This document shows positions 1 to 11,605 of a stretch of DNA of 64,000 nt, one piece after another (position 1 is the first letter of the stretch; each line of letters begins with the position of its first letter). Both the position numbers and the translations under genes were made by a program. The notes beneath the pieces were generated by a model. The model did no database searches. It had not been told where the DNA came from and worked only from the letters and a program-made list of their open reading frames with translations. This stretch comes from Liolophura sinensis (Eukaryota; Mollusca; Polyplacophora; Chitonida; Chitonidae). The DNA lies in the NCBI RefSeq assembly GCF_032854445.1, contig NC_088297.1, forward strand, positions 22,021,127-22,085,126, read 5' to 3'.

Positions 1-61
1 ATCGTTTCAATCGTTTGCACATCGTTTTCAATTTCATGTATATAAGTTATTACAACAATTG

Positions 62-312
62 ATATAGGCCAACGTCTTGTTAGTTTTAACAGAAAGTCTA
101 TTATCTGAGAGATACTAGAATGTATTCTGTTATTGGCACTGAATGATTCAACATAACGATTGTAACAGACCTGGGATTAAGATCCCAGATTATCCTAAGA
201 GGATATCATGTTGAATATGACACATTGTTATGTTATAATAACAGAATGCATTGTAACATACTCTGACAAGAGACTTTTGGTTAAAATTAACAGATTATTA
301 TTTGTGAATCAC
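62..312. mobile_element. Diverged copy of a ~245-bp inverted-repeat mini-element (MITE-like)
   Basis: The left part reads TTTTAACAGAAAGTC followed by ACTAGAATGTATTCTG, and the right part carries the near-complement (AACAGAATGCATT, then GACTTTTGGTTAA). The same arrangement recurs at 27887, 30279, 45549 and 62994. It has long terminal inverted repeats and no coding capacity, so it is a non-autonomous DNA element. This is the most diverged of the five copies and its ends are approximate. Confidence 0.5.
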
Positions 313-1439
313 GGTATTCACATCACAATATACATGTAGACATTTATACGTAAGCCTATTAACTAAGTACTGAAATCATGTATACACATTTTGGCCCATG
401 GGATCTTTACACAACGCATCTGGCAATTACAAATTTAGCCTACACACAGTCTTAGCCTATAGGTATTTCTTTAAATATGAAAATGTCAATTTTAATCTTA
501 TACAACTTTTCGTCAACAACAACATCGAATTCATGCTTCGTCACGTCCTTGCAAGGGCGTGCATGTGCTCAGTCTATTTAGAACGTAGTTTGGTCTACAT
601 CTATGTATTTAATTAGGGACTTTATAAAATCCGAAGCGGATCGGAATGTGTTAATGGACTGTGTCCGATTTTGCTAATTTCTTTTTCACAGCGTTTCCCA
701 GAACCTGTGAACTAGCTGTCCACCCAAAGGATCAATACATTAGCAGATCGGAGAACCGAAGGTGGGAGCTGTTGTAACTCGTTATGCTTGTTTAGGCCTA
801 CATGTATATTATATCTGGAAGATTGATCTAACCGCTCATCAACAAGGCGTTCACAGGAAAAATCAGGAGACCAGGTTACGATATGCTCAGTGAAGCGCTC
901 CATGATTTATTGGGGTAAGATGGCCTACGGAAATATGCATATAGTACGCTGAGCAAATCCAGTATCCAGTAATTCGACCCATCGCCCCGGTGAAATGATG
1001 GATGAAACACAAAACCTCATTACCGGTGGAAATGGTATCCGTATATACTAATACAATTATTGTATAATTAATAAGAACATGGGAACTGTATCCCGATCCC
1101 GGAGATCGCGGTTGTCTAACCATGGGCAGTGAGCTAACGTAATTTGTAGGGCTTTATCATGCTTCGTTTAAACAGGCACTTACAATATGGAAACATCGAC
1201 AAAAGGCTCTGATTCAAAGCCTGATAACATATAGGCCTTTAACGGCCATCAACAGAGCAAAGCGTGTCGCTGAATGAGTGTATAAAGACCGATGGTATCG
1301 AACTTAGATCAATCACATCTGTTGTCTAGATTCATCTGATGTTTGATTAAACATGCTAAGGGAAACTTCACGTAAAGCTGGTGTTAAAGAGAAAATCCCG
1401 TACTGCATGTATGCCTATAATGAATAAAACATCACGAAT
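313..1439. other. Gene-free interval
   Basis: I see no credible exon, RNA gene or complete repeat here. The short open frames on both strands have no recognisable domain and no splice context. Confidence 0.5.
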
Positions 1440-2160
1440 AATGCCATGTGCATACCCAGTGGGGAGAACACCGCGTAATGCTGTGTAGGCCCAGTAGAAA
1501 GAACACCGCGTAATGCTGTGTAAACCCATTGGAGAGAACACCGCGCAATGCTGTGTAGACCCAGTAGAGAGAACACCGCGTAATGCTGTGTAAACCCATT
1601 GGAGAGAACACGGCGCAATGCTGTGTAGACCCACTGGAGAGAACACCGCGTAATGTTGTGTAGACCCGTTGGAAAGATCACCGCATTATGCTGTGTAGAC
1701 CCATTGGAGAGAACACCGCGCAATGCTGTGTAGACCCACTGGAGAGAACACTGCGTAATGCTGTGTAGACCCACTGGAGAGAACACCGCATAATGCTGTG
1801 TAGACCCAGTAGAGAGAACACCGCGCAATGCTGTGTAGACCCACTGGAAAGAACACCGCGTAATGCTGAGTAGACCCATTGGAGAGAACCCCGCATAATG
1901 CTGTATAGGCCCGTTGGAGAGAACACCGCGTAATGCTGTGTAGACCCACTGGAGAGAACACTGCGTAATGCTGTGTAGACCCATTGGAGAGAACACCGCA
2001 TAATGCTGTGTAGACCCATTGGAGAGAATACCGCGTAATGCTGTGTAAACCCATTGGAGAGAACCCCGCATAATGCTGTGTAGACCCACTGGAGGGCGGC
2101 GTAATGTTGTGTACTCCCACTGGAGAGAACACCGCGTAATGCTGTGTAAGCTTGCTGAAG
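1440..2160. repeat. 35-bp minisatellite, variant A (about 20 units)
   Basis: Tandem units carry the core GAACACCGCGTAATGCTGTG followed by TAGACCCACTGGAGA. Unit starts at 1501, 1536 and 1571 fix the period at 35 bp. The units are well conserved. Because 35 is not a multiple of 3, the long open frames on the reverse strand cycle through all three phases of the unit. They are a by-product of stop-free repeats, not genes. Confidence 0.9.
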
Positions 2161-3050
2161 AGAGCATCATATGATCCTAGTTAGGCCAACTGAAAAGAAC
2201 ATCACGTAATGCTGGTTAGGCCTACTGAAGAAACTTTTCGTAATGCTGGTCAGGCGTACTGAAGAGAACATCACGTAATACTGGTTAGGCCACCTGAAGA
2301 GAACACCACGTAATGCTGGTTAGGCCTACTAAAGAGAACATCACTAAATGCTGGGTAATCCTTCTGAAGAGAATATCACATAATGCTGGTTAGGCCTACT
2401 AAAGAGAATATCATGTAATGGTGGTAAGGCCTACTCAAGAGATCAACACGTAATTCTGATTAGGCCTACTGTAGAGAACCTCACGTAATGCTGGTTAGGC
2501 CTGTTAAAGAGAACATCACGTAATACAGGTTAGGACACCTGAAGATAACACCATGTAATGCTTGTTAGACCTACTCAACAGAAGATCACGTAATGATGGT
2601 TACGCCAACTCAAGAGAACACCGCGTAATGCTTGTTAGGCCTACTGAAGAAAACATAACATAATGTTGGTTAGGCCTACCCAACAGAACATCACGTAATG
2701 CTGGTTAGGCCTACTGAGGAAACTTCTCGCAATGCTGGTTAGGCCTACTCAAGAGAATATCACGTAATGCAGGTTGGGCCTAGTCAGGAGAACCTCAGGT
2801 AATGCTGGTTAGACCTACTCAAGAGAGCATCACGCAATGCTGGTTAGGCCAACTAAACACAACATCACGCAATGCTGGTTAGGCCTACTCAATAGAACAT
2901 CACGTAATGCTGGTTAGGCCAACTGAAGAGAATATCACGTAATGCTGGTTAGGCCTACTGAAGAAAGCATCCCGTAATGCTGGTCAGGCCAACTGAAGAC
3001 AACATCTCGTAATGCTGGTTAGGCCTACTCAAGAGAACATCACGTAACGA
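2160..3050. repeat. 35-bp minisatellite, variant B (about 25 units)
   Basis: The array continues with the same 35-bp period but a different consensus: ACATCACGTAATGCTGGTTA followed by GGCCTACTGAAGAGA. The TAATGCTG core is shared with variant A and the rest of the unit has diverged. Units are more degenerate than in variant A, with several short deletions, which suggests an older or less homogenised half of the same array. Confidence 0.85.
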
Positions 3051-3329
3051 CATGTAATATAAATGACTACAGCATAGAGACTAAAACCATTGAAGCTACG
3101 ACAATGTGAGAGTTGGCAAATGGTAAGGCGTAACCGGTGCGAAGTACAGGTTCTTGACAATTTACCATTGTTAAGGTTTTATGATAACTGTTCATGCTTT
3201 AATAATAGCCAACCAGGCGCCCATACAACCTTGGTTCAATCAGAACCAGGCAAAAAGTAATATGCAGTGATATTAATTGCAACATACCAATTTACATTTC
3301 CCTAAAATCACTCAGAATTAAAAGGCCCA

Positions 3330-3500
3330 CTGAAGGCCCAGTGAAGAGCATCATGTAACGAAATATACATGTAGGCCTATACTGAGAGTCCATCACGTAA
3401 CGCCATTTTCATATAGTCCCGCTGAAGACCATCAGGTGACGAAATATAAATGTGGGCCTATACTGAGAGACCATCACGTAACGCCATTTTCATATAAGCT
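3330..3500. repeat. Two-unit ~81-bp tandem repeat flanking the minisatellite
   Basis: Two adjacent units share ACGAAATATA, GGCCTATACTGAGAG and CATCACGTAACGCCATTTTC with an offset of about 81 bp. The CATCACGTAA words match variant B of the neighbouring 35-bp array, so this is probably a derived, enlarged unit. Confidence 0.6.
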
Positions 3501-6500
3501 AAGTATTTTCCGTAAATGGCGTCAGTTAATGCTGCTTCAAGACATGTTAAGAATATTCGTGGAGAATTACACGTCTTAGCTTACAGAAAACGGCTGTTGG
3601 TGTTATTTAACTCTGAATCAACGGTTTCAGCTGCTACTGGCTATTGTAAACTTAAGCAAGTGGCTTTATTGCCAGCATTTTACAAAAAGCCGTTATAGTT
3701 TCATTGCTACCGGGAATAGTTCGTGTTTAAGCTGATTGTCTGCCTACTACAACTACAAATTTCAGTGTTTAACCATCATTGTCTCATCGTATTTCCTGAT
3801 GTTATGGATGATTTCAGTTTTATAGCCAGTTCGATGATACTGTTAGGACCAGTACAGCGACCTTAATTTAGCGTATCCATACAGCAATCTGTATGTTTCC
3901 ATATATACGTGATGTTGTGCTCCTATCATCCAGTGTCACAAAGATTTCCCATATTCTCTTGAGAGACACGGCATTTCGGCCATTGATTAATACCCAGTGA
4001 AGGAAGCACCGGTTTGTATATCCGTTGCTAATTTTATAATTAAGCCGGGCGTTTCCTGATTGTAACATCGTCATAAAAGATAAGAACTGGATGAAAATGT
4101 TGCCAGTTTATCACCTGCGCATTGATCTAACTGCTGGCTTTTGTAAACTCTCAGGGATCAAAGAATAGGATTCTGCTACACCTTTTTCAAACCCTGTGTA
4201 CCCAAACGGCCTGTCTTCAACGCGGTATACCACTTACTGCCGCCATTTCAGGCCCCAAGAACAGAGTGGACGTGGGGTAGGATATAGAGCATTTCCTGTC
4301 CTAGCGATTTGACACAAGCATCTTTAACATTCGATCACGCCTATAGTGCTGTTTATACATTTCCAGAAACTTTTTTTCTATTTTTTAAAATTTCATTTGA
4401 CTTTTTTTTAGATACTATGGCGTTGAGGTGTTTACATGTACATCCACACCAAAGCCAACATATATGTTTTCTTTGTATGAAGAAAACATATATAAACCTT
4501 CGGAACTAATTTGTCAAAGTTGCACAGAAAGAGAACCTATCTCCATAAGCAATCGAGACACAAACTTGAATTCATCTGCAGAATCCGCCAGTAGCGTGAC
4601 AATGGAACAAAAATCCAAATGACTTATTCACGAGCTCACGCCCCACTTCCGGAAGTTAATGTCTCTAGTTTCAGAAGTCGCCAAGGTGACATCGGTGGAA
4701 AGCAGTCGGGCGTGGAACTTGTGCAAGCTAAAAAACAAGTGTAAACGTACGCGATGAACGCTTAAGTCCTTCGTGCATGGCATCGCTGGTAGTTTTATTT
4801 GCCGATAATCAAAGAAAGGTCTTTGACCTTATTCTCCATTGGTAACGAAACACATTATCACCTGCAGATAACAAACAATAACAACTATACCGCCATGGTG
4901 ACGTGAGCTCAGCAAATCGTTCAAGTGGTGGGGATGACGTCACATCCGTCTAACAGTTTACTGCCATATAGTCTCATCGCAATCCATTCAGTCCCTCCAA
5001 ATCCAATCCGTGAAAAGAATTAAGAGAACATCAGTATTGCTCTGCTGATACTTGTACGTTTATCGGTACCGTTGTAATGTTATAAAAGTCACGAAGCTCA
5101 GCTCCCAATGGCGGAAAGAAGTCTGTCTGTCAATGAGAATTGCGACAAATGCATGGACCTACAATATATGTACATTAGGCCAATATTTCCCTTTGAGGAG
5201 CATTTCTTATAAACTGTAATAACAATTGTATAAGTGCGCAATTCCTATACCGGTACCTTAATGTCCAGCGAAATGTATCGTAGCTCCTTTACGAACAATA
5301 GCGATTCGGCCAATGTTCACATTCTAAATATATATGTAAAACTAAATAATCGGTTAATCTTAGATAATACCTTGCTTCCCGAGTAAAGGCAGAATGTTGT
5401 GTTTTGCTACAGACTGCATTTGCCATGTTATATGTATATATATATATATACATATTATGTCAACAGAATTATCTCGTGGATGTATCGGGATATGATATTG
5501 TCTATAATACAATACATAGCTATATATAAACTTTAACAGATTACTTTTTAGAGTTTATTTAGCTCCTACTGTCCAGCCCCGCTGCCTCCTGGACGGTTGT
5601 GATACGATCAATGTCCAGTCACCCCAGCTGCTGGACAGTTGCTGTGCAACCAATGCCCAGCCACTGTATCTTCCGACAGATTAATTGCTACGCCATGCCA
5701 GTCATGGTAATGCTAGTTAGTCCCGGGAGTTGAGGACGTGACGAATGCCCAGTCACCGTAGCCAAAGATCGTGTCATGAAACGGCAAAGTAATACCAAAG
5801 AGAAATTTCTAAAGATCATTTGAAAACGTCGTTCATAAAATTAGCATCACAATGTTACCAAAACATACAAATTTAACGGAAAATAGTTTTGGAAGTAGAA
5901 GTAGATGTTTTGGACGATATCGTAAAGACATGTGTAATATTCAGCTTGCGAAGTCCATCATATATCTACATGTAGTCCTCATAACCTAAGGCACAGACCA
6001 CTCTAAAAATGAAGTACATATCAGATGAAAGACGATTTAAAACTGTCAAGGCAAATGATTCGATTTATTTTTTTAAGGCTTTTTGTAACTGAGTAAAATT
6101 TTGTCAGATTCTACGGCTAATCTGTTGTTACCCGGAAGGTATCATTAACTTCACATCTGTGCTTTTTGCCTGAAATAATTTATTTCAAGGTCAAATCGGC
6201 GATGAGCATTTCTATATCAGTATGTATATGCATTTTGAATGATGAAATGTAGCCGTCTCCTGTGTGTTTAAATAGCAAAAACCTTATGTGACGTTACTCG
6301 TAGCATTGTGGTCAGAAAAGGTCAGCACAGAATAAAATATTCAAATGCATTTTACTAGGTCAACAAATTGTAAAAATAATATATATGAATCCATCTATTT
6401 TCCTGGACAGTTTTTACTGGTCTTCCATTCATCTTAGTGTGATCTCTGCCGTTAATCGGTCTGAATTATTTGTATTTTACATAATATCCTGGCATAAAGC

Positions 6501-7430
6501 AACGTTTAAAAACGACCTTAATTCTGTGCGATTTTCTTCGAGCATTGGCTTTGTCTGTTTTGCACGTGTGCTGTCTTTCTATAAATACTCTGCAGATGTA
6601 TGCGTACATATATGCTAATGTGTCTATAACGACTGGATTTCCCCACTTGCGTTAGAGACCTATTGGTGGTGTGTGAAATGTGTATATGTACCATGTGTTA
6701 AACATCTATACTAATTATAGTGCTATAGGATTTGAGATTATGACTGGCGATGTCACTTTCGCCGCTGGCGCATTGTGTGCGAATAGTTATACTTTGAGCC
6801 ACTCGCTATTAAAACACCCTTGCGATTTGTCTTGTTCTGATATAGGCACGATCACACTGGTGACAATGAAGACCAAATGGAGATAGCAGAGAGGTGTTGC
6901 GTTTTGATAAGAAATAAATCATCATTAAGATGACGGCCGAACTCAACCGAGATAGGCTACTGCGTTTTTTAATCCAATTTTAATTTATTGACAAAAAATC
7001 CTCGCATTGTAGACATTCTAAACGCGGATGTGTGCGAAGTGTGTGGTCCAAGAGATTTTATCCACCAAATACTTTATTTCTTGAACATTTTAAATATTGT
7101 CAAGGTTTGTTCACACAATTACTTCCTGTGCATGTATTCTATAACGATTTATTGGAATTTAACGACACATTGGCCGTATTTAGATACAGAGTGGCGATAA
7201 ATTTGTGCGGATAGTATAATTATCATCCGCAGAGATAACAGACAGGACAAACATTTACATTACATTTTCCCACACATTCTCGGTCTTCATGTCGTCGTTA
7301 TCATCTCTCATGTGTATATATATCGGTTGTGGGAATATTCAGTGAAATATCTGGAAGTCTTTGGTAAACAGCTTTAATAATCCTTTGCATTCACGAAACT
7401 TCACCTTCGCTGGCTTACAGCAGCTCAATC
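3501..7430. other. Gene-free interval
   Basis: No exon with a recognisable domain was found. A degenerate repetition of the words AATGYCCAGTCACC occurs around 5570-5770, and a TA microsatellite lies at 5429-5451. Short open frames such as the one at 4428-4622 are low-complexity and have no family resemblance. Confidence 0.5.
5429..5451. repeat. (TA)n microsatellite
   Basis: A run of alternating T and A follows TGCCATGTTATATG. Confidence 0.9.
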
Positions 7431-7439
7431 ACTGCGAAT

Positions 7440-7660
7440 GTCTCACAGTCACTGGGTCACCGCAGCTGAATCACTGTGAATGTCTCACAGCGACTGGGTC
7501 ATAGCGGCTGAATCGCTGCAAATAGCTGGCTGCGAATGTGACTGGGTCACTGCGATTGGCTCACCGCGGCTGACTCACCGCGGCAGGTTCACCGCGGCTG
7601 GTTCACCGCGACAAGCTCACCACGACCGGCTCACTGCGACTGGCTCACGGGGACTGCATG
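7440..7660. repeat. Degenerate ~15-bp tandem repeat, GC-rich
   Basis: The words GGCTCACCGCGGCTG, GGTTCACCGCGGCTG and GGCTCACTGCGACTG recur at about 15-bp spacing from 7540 to 7650. A looser form with CTCACAG and TGAATCACTGCGAATG extends leftward to 7440. The GC content is much higher than in the surroundings. The frame at 7480-7728 is simply the translation of this repeat. Confidence 0.7.
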
Positions 7661-7860
7661 TCAGATCCTTGACCAGTGAGGTCGCTGGGTTCAATTCATC
7701 TGTGGCGGCTTCGACGGCGCGGAATTAAGTTAGGAAGTGACATAGATACTTGGCGAAAAGCGGCGGTTGATTCTGGGTACTCTGGTTTCCTTCATAAATG
7801 ATATTGCCTGCTTTTGAAAAATTCTTGAGCTGGAATTAAACACCGATCAAAAAAAAAGGA
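7659..7860 (+). mobile_element. SINE-like tRNA-derived remnant
   Basis: GACCAGTGAGGTCGCTGGGTTCAATTC resembles the start of the SINE at 46018, including a B-box-like GGTTCAATTC. It is followed by an unrelated body and an A-rich end (AAACACCGATC then AAAAAAAA). The tail AAACACCGATCAAA matches the tail style of the main SINE family here. It is degraded and the family assignment is tentative. Confidence 0.4.
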
Positions 7861-10210
7861 TTATGATTGTTAGGAAATGCGTACACATAACCGGTGAAAT
7901 GCGGCCTCTTGGTAATCTACCTCACTTAAGGTTTTAATTAAAGTGTTCAGGTAAATGAAGAAATAGTACATGTGTAGAAACTTACACATGGCTAAGCAAC
8001 GCGGTTTAAGCAGAATTAGGCAAAATATATGTAGTGATGTTAATTGTAATTTATATTAGACGTCACTGGTCTAGAAGAACTCACAAAACTGTGTTGCAGT
8101 CACTTTTAATAAGCACATGTATAACAACACATAGAGACCAGATCTCGGGGATGCTTAGCCCACCAGCAGCATGAAGAGTAACACTAGAGCAGCGACGACA
8201 AACCAAGGCTGAAAAAACGATGTCTCATGTATATAATACGCATACTACACGCATGTATTGATAGGCGAGGTCCCACTGTCATGAGACGGCCAACTTAATG
8301 TTAATACAGACCTATAAGATCAGCAGTAATCCAGTTTTGCTGTAACAGTCAAAGCCGAGTAGTCTCCCTTATACAAACATTCAACTCAATCAATCCCACT
8401 GATTTCTTTTCACAAAACACTCAACTTACGCCTAGCTCCCCACCCCTCCCCCTCCCCACCCCTAAAAACCTTCAAAAACCTGTTTTCGTCTAGCAGCGGA
8501 TCCCTTAATTAATTAATTATGTTTAACGCTGGGCTCAAATATACTTAAAGATAGGAGCGTGGTAAGGTTTATGGGTTAAACAAAGAGCCGATGCAAGCCT
8601 CCAACCCTCGGCAGTTACCAAGCAAATCTCCTGACTTTAAGCCTCAAAATAAAAAGCGAGAGGTGGATTTGAACCCTGACTATCATTCTCAATACACCTA
8701 AATCAATTATTGAAATAAATAAATCATGATCTTCGGCAGACTTTTGTTAACTAATGGAAAGGGTTAAAAAATGTGTTAAATTTGTTAATACAGTACAGTA
8801 CATGCATTTATTGATTTTTTAGCTTCGAACTCTGGACCTATCTAGTGTTTGGTCATTCTGTCAGCTGACCAAATTGGTTATGGTGTGAAAAGGAGAGGGG
8901 GGAGGGGAGGGCAAAGTGGGAGGGGGGAGGTTATCTGAATCACGGCAGATCTTTGGCGAAAAAGTCGAACTTGGATGCATGTCCGTAATGATATGCTACC
9001 TCTCTCCTTGAGCACGACTTGTAGTCGTAACTTAAAACGCTGTGCACTTCTTTTCTGTACAGTCGTGTGCTGTAGATATACCTGTTAATTAAGTGCCGGT
9101 ACTATATATGCTAGTTATTGATAAATTGAAATAAATGATTATCACACCTATTACAAATAAAGTAAACGCATGTGTAGAAGGGAACATCGCCGGTAGCTCA
9201 GTAAACCGACATTATTTATTTCTTTTCATTTATTTATTTAATTTGTTATTGCCAATAATCATAAAACTTTGTACTTACCCAATGCCGGTCGTTTTCATGG
9301 GTGAGCATTAATCAAGACACCTAGGCTGTATTCGCGCCAAAATGTTACAAAAATTGGGATTGTGGGGACTTCATATTTGTGGAAGTGACTACGCAAAAGA
9401 TCACACGGGGGTTGCCTACCGATCAATGTCAGCGAGGCCCCGCATGGAGGTACAGAGAAGAAATTGAATCAGCAAATGCCATACCCTCAGCGAGTTTTGA
9501 ACTTGTATACTGTACGTAGTGTGTCCAAGCGATTGAAAGCTCAAACAAATAACTGCACACACCCCCACCAGCACCCCCTCCCCCAACCAGCCTTCTCAGA
9601 CTCCCTGCTTCAAAAAAAAAAAAAAAATCATCATTCGAAGAAGATTTTGTACGGTCATCTATCGATGTAGTAATTTATGTGGATTTCAAACAGATAATCT
9701 ATTTGGCATACGCTGATACATGTATGTTAGAATCTTACACAGCATAGATATACGCCTATGTTTAAATGTATGCGTAGGCCTATATTTCCGCGTTCTACAT
9801 TAGTAAGAATTACGATAACGTGGCATGAGCACCGTGTATATATACACTCTAGGGCATATTTTAAAAATCTGCTTTCACACTGACATGACCTATTAACACC
9901 AATCTTTATCGTGCGTGTAGATTTTTGTGGTGGAAGAGACGAACAGTTACATGTACACACATGCAAGGGATGCATGTTGTAGACTACGCGTCGGTGGGCA
10001 CGTGGTGCTCTTCACTCAGAACTTAACCCACATTCATATGCAGACCTACATACCCGACGCACCATTACTCATGTGACACTGGAGCAGTCGGTGCGGAAGG
10101 CTTTGCCACTACAGTGTTGTCTACTGGGTTTTCGCTAGTATCGCTGAAGCAGGTGCATTTCCCTGTATATTAGAAGTATTCGTGATCAAGTGTACATTGC
10201 TCACGCACTG
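7861..10210. other. Gene-free interval
   Basis: No exon was recognised. It contains a C-rich stretch near 8435-8465, a G-rich tract at 8897-8927 and an A-run near 9610. Confidence 0.5.
8897..8927 (+). other. Potential G-quadruplex tract
   Basis: Four or more runs of three to six G are separated by one to six bases (GGGGGG-A-GGGG-A-GGG-CAAAGT-GGG-A-GGGGGG), which fits the usual G3+N1-7 rule. No gene is close enough to assign a role. Confidence 0.5.
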
Positions 10211-10221
10211 ATTAGTCTAGT

Positions 10222-10470
10222 CATAGTGCTGTATTCGTGGACAGTGCTGGAGTTGTACTGTAATAGTACTCACGGGAATACCAGAGCTGGTAGCGTCTCT
10301 TACACAGAATGGAAATAATGTTGTATCCGTGGACAGTGCTGGAGTTGTATTGGTGTATCCATCTATTGATGTAATAGGATTCCGTGAATACCTGAGTTGG
10401 AAGCGTCTCTCATGAGGATTGGAGGTAGTGCTTTGAATAGTGCTGTGCATATTGTGTTTTTGGACAGTGC
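10222..10470. repeat. Imperfect ~100-bp tandem duplication
   Basis: GTGGACAGTGCTGGAGTTGTA occurs at about 10236 and again at 10328, with a third partial TGGACAGTGCT near 10461. AGCTGGTAGCGTCTC and AGTTGGAAGCGTCTC are likewise repeated. The unit is diverged and its boundaries are uncertain. It lies about 300 bp upstream of the CpcT/CpeT-like gene. Confidence 0.5.
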
Positions 10471-10776
10471 TTAAGCTGTACCGCTATGTTCCCCCGTGTT
10501 TGGATCGACTATATTCGTGGGTAACACTTTGCCAAGTGTATCACCTGAGAAAGCTGTAGTAGTTGGATAGCATCCCGTGATACATATATCCTCACTTAGT
10601 AAGCGATAACACAGTATTTCCTGGAAAAGCGTATACATACTAAGTCCTTGAAGCTAGGGCATTAATACGGATTGATGAAGACTAAGGCTGTCCTTCATAT
10701 TAGTTTTTATCACATGTTATCAACAATGCGACAGCTGCATGGCATTTGGCTGTGCGAAATTGCATATTTTTGAGAA

Positions 10777-11430
10777 ATGGATGCTACGACCATGTTTCAG
10801 CACTTACTTGTTGTCATGGTGATATACGTGGCGATGAAGATCACACCACGTTACGTCACCGCTTCGCCAGATTTGGACAACGTGCGTCACATGTTTCCAG
10901 GTGTTTATGACAACAAACTGCAGTACGATCATGACAAAGCTGTCAACACGTCCGAACCGCAGATTCATCAATGGTTGACTGTAAATATTTCAGCCTGGAA
11001 AGAACATCAAACAAACACCAGTGCTTATTTCCTCTTCCGGGCAACAGATCCGTATATAAAATCTTTCAACGTTGAGAAAATTTTCAGTGTTCAGGACTTC
11101 AATTTCAGCAGATTGATGCTATTTAGCGTGTACCACCGAGTGATTGGTAAAGCAGGGGAGATAACCGCACTTCAGGATCTGCGAGACACTAACAAGTGTG
11201 ATATGTTGTGGCAGAGATCTGTGTACGGTTCCTATCGTAATGTGAAAATGATGCCTTGCCAAGTGGATGGGATCGATGATAAGGTACACAAGGCTCTATA
11301 TTATTCACAGGATACAAGGGCTCAAATCACGGGGTGGTGTTGGTGGTGGTGGGGGGGGGGGGATAGTATGCTAGCGCAGCGCATTGACCCAGGAGCCTCT
11401 CACCAATGCGGTCCCTTTGAGTTCAAGTGA
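10777..11430 (+). CDS. Secreted CpcT/CpeT-like protein, 3' end running into a SINE
   Basis: The open frame has 217 codons. Residues about 7-22 form a hydrophobic signal peptide (FQHLLVVMVIYVAM). The mature part follows the order seen in CpcT/CpeT (chromophore lyase-like, PF06206) proteins: an early G-x-Y-D-N-x-x-Q-Y motif, a hydrophobic strand (HQWLTVNISAW), a long linker, a C-x-x-x-W-x-R motif (KCDMLWQR), a later Cys in MMPCQV, then ALYYSQDTRAQITG. The last stretch fits the family's penultimate strand. The expected final W-D-R-G-F/Y-D segment is absent: the frame instead passes through a GGT/G-rich stretch into SINE sequence and stops there. In cyanobacteria this family attaches bilins to phycobiliproteins, and the role of animal members is unknown to me. 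Either a downstream exon replaces the SINE-derived tail or the gene is truncated. The family call is by eye and moderate. The reality of the exon is supported by its length, its Kozak-like start (GAGAAATGG) and its signal peptide. Confidence 0.5.
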   Translation: MDATTMFQHLLVVMVIYVAMKITPRYVTASPDLDNVRHMFPGVYDNKLQYDHDKAVNTSEPQIHQWLTVNISAWKEHQTNTSAYFLFRATDPYIKSFNVEKIFSVQDFNFSRLMLFSVYHRVIGKAGEITALQDLRDTNKCDMLWQRSVYGSYRNVKMMPCQVDGIDDKVHKALYYSQDTRAQITGWCWWWWGGGDSMLAQRIDPGASHQCGPFEFK

Positions 11431-11605
11431 AGCTCACGCTGGTGTCCTCTCCGGCCATCTGAAGGAAGGCCTGCAGCAACCTGCGGATGGTCGTGGGTTT
11501 TCCCCGGGCTCTGCCCGGTTTCCTCCCACCAAACTGCTGGCCGCCGTCGCATAAATGAAGCACTCTTAAGTTCGGCGTAAAACACCAAACACCAATCAAA
11601 TAAAA
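11364..11605 (+). mobile_element. tRNA-derived SINE (main family), 5' part degraded
   Basis: GCTAGCGCAGCG, ACCCAGGAGCCTCTCACC, the B-box-like GAGTTCAAG, the core CTGCGGATGGTCGTGGGTT and the tail GTAAAACACC...CCAATCAAATAAA match the complete copy at 40903-41174. It overlaps the 3' end of the CpcT/CpeT-like frame. Confidence 0.85.

Noticed and set aside
1415-2170. 251-codon open frame on the reverse strand
   Set aside because: It is the translation of the 35-bp minisatellite, with a 35-residue period that comes from three cycles of the unit. No start context, splice sites or domain.
1440-3050. CRISPR-like regular 35-bp repeats
   Set aside because: The units are directly abutting with no spacers, and the window is clearly eukaryotic.
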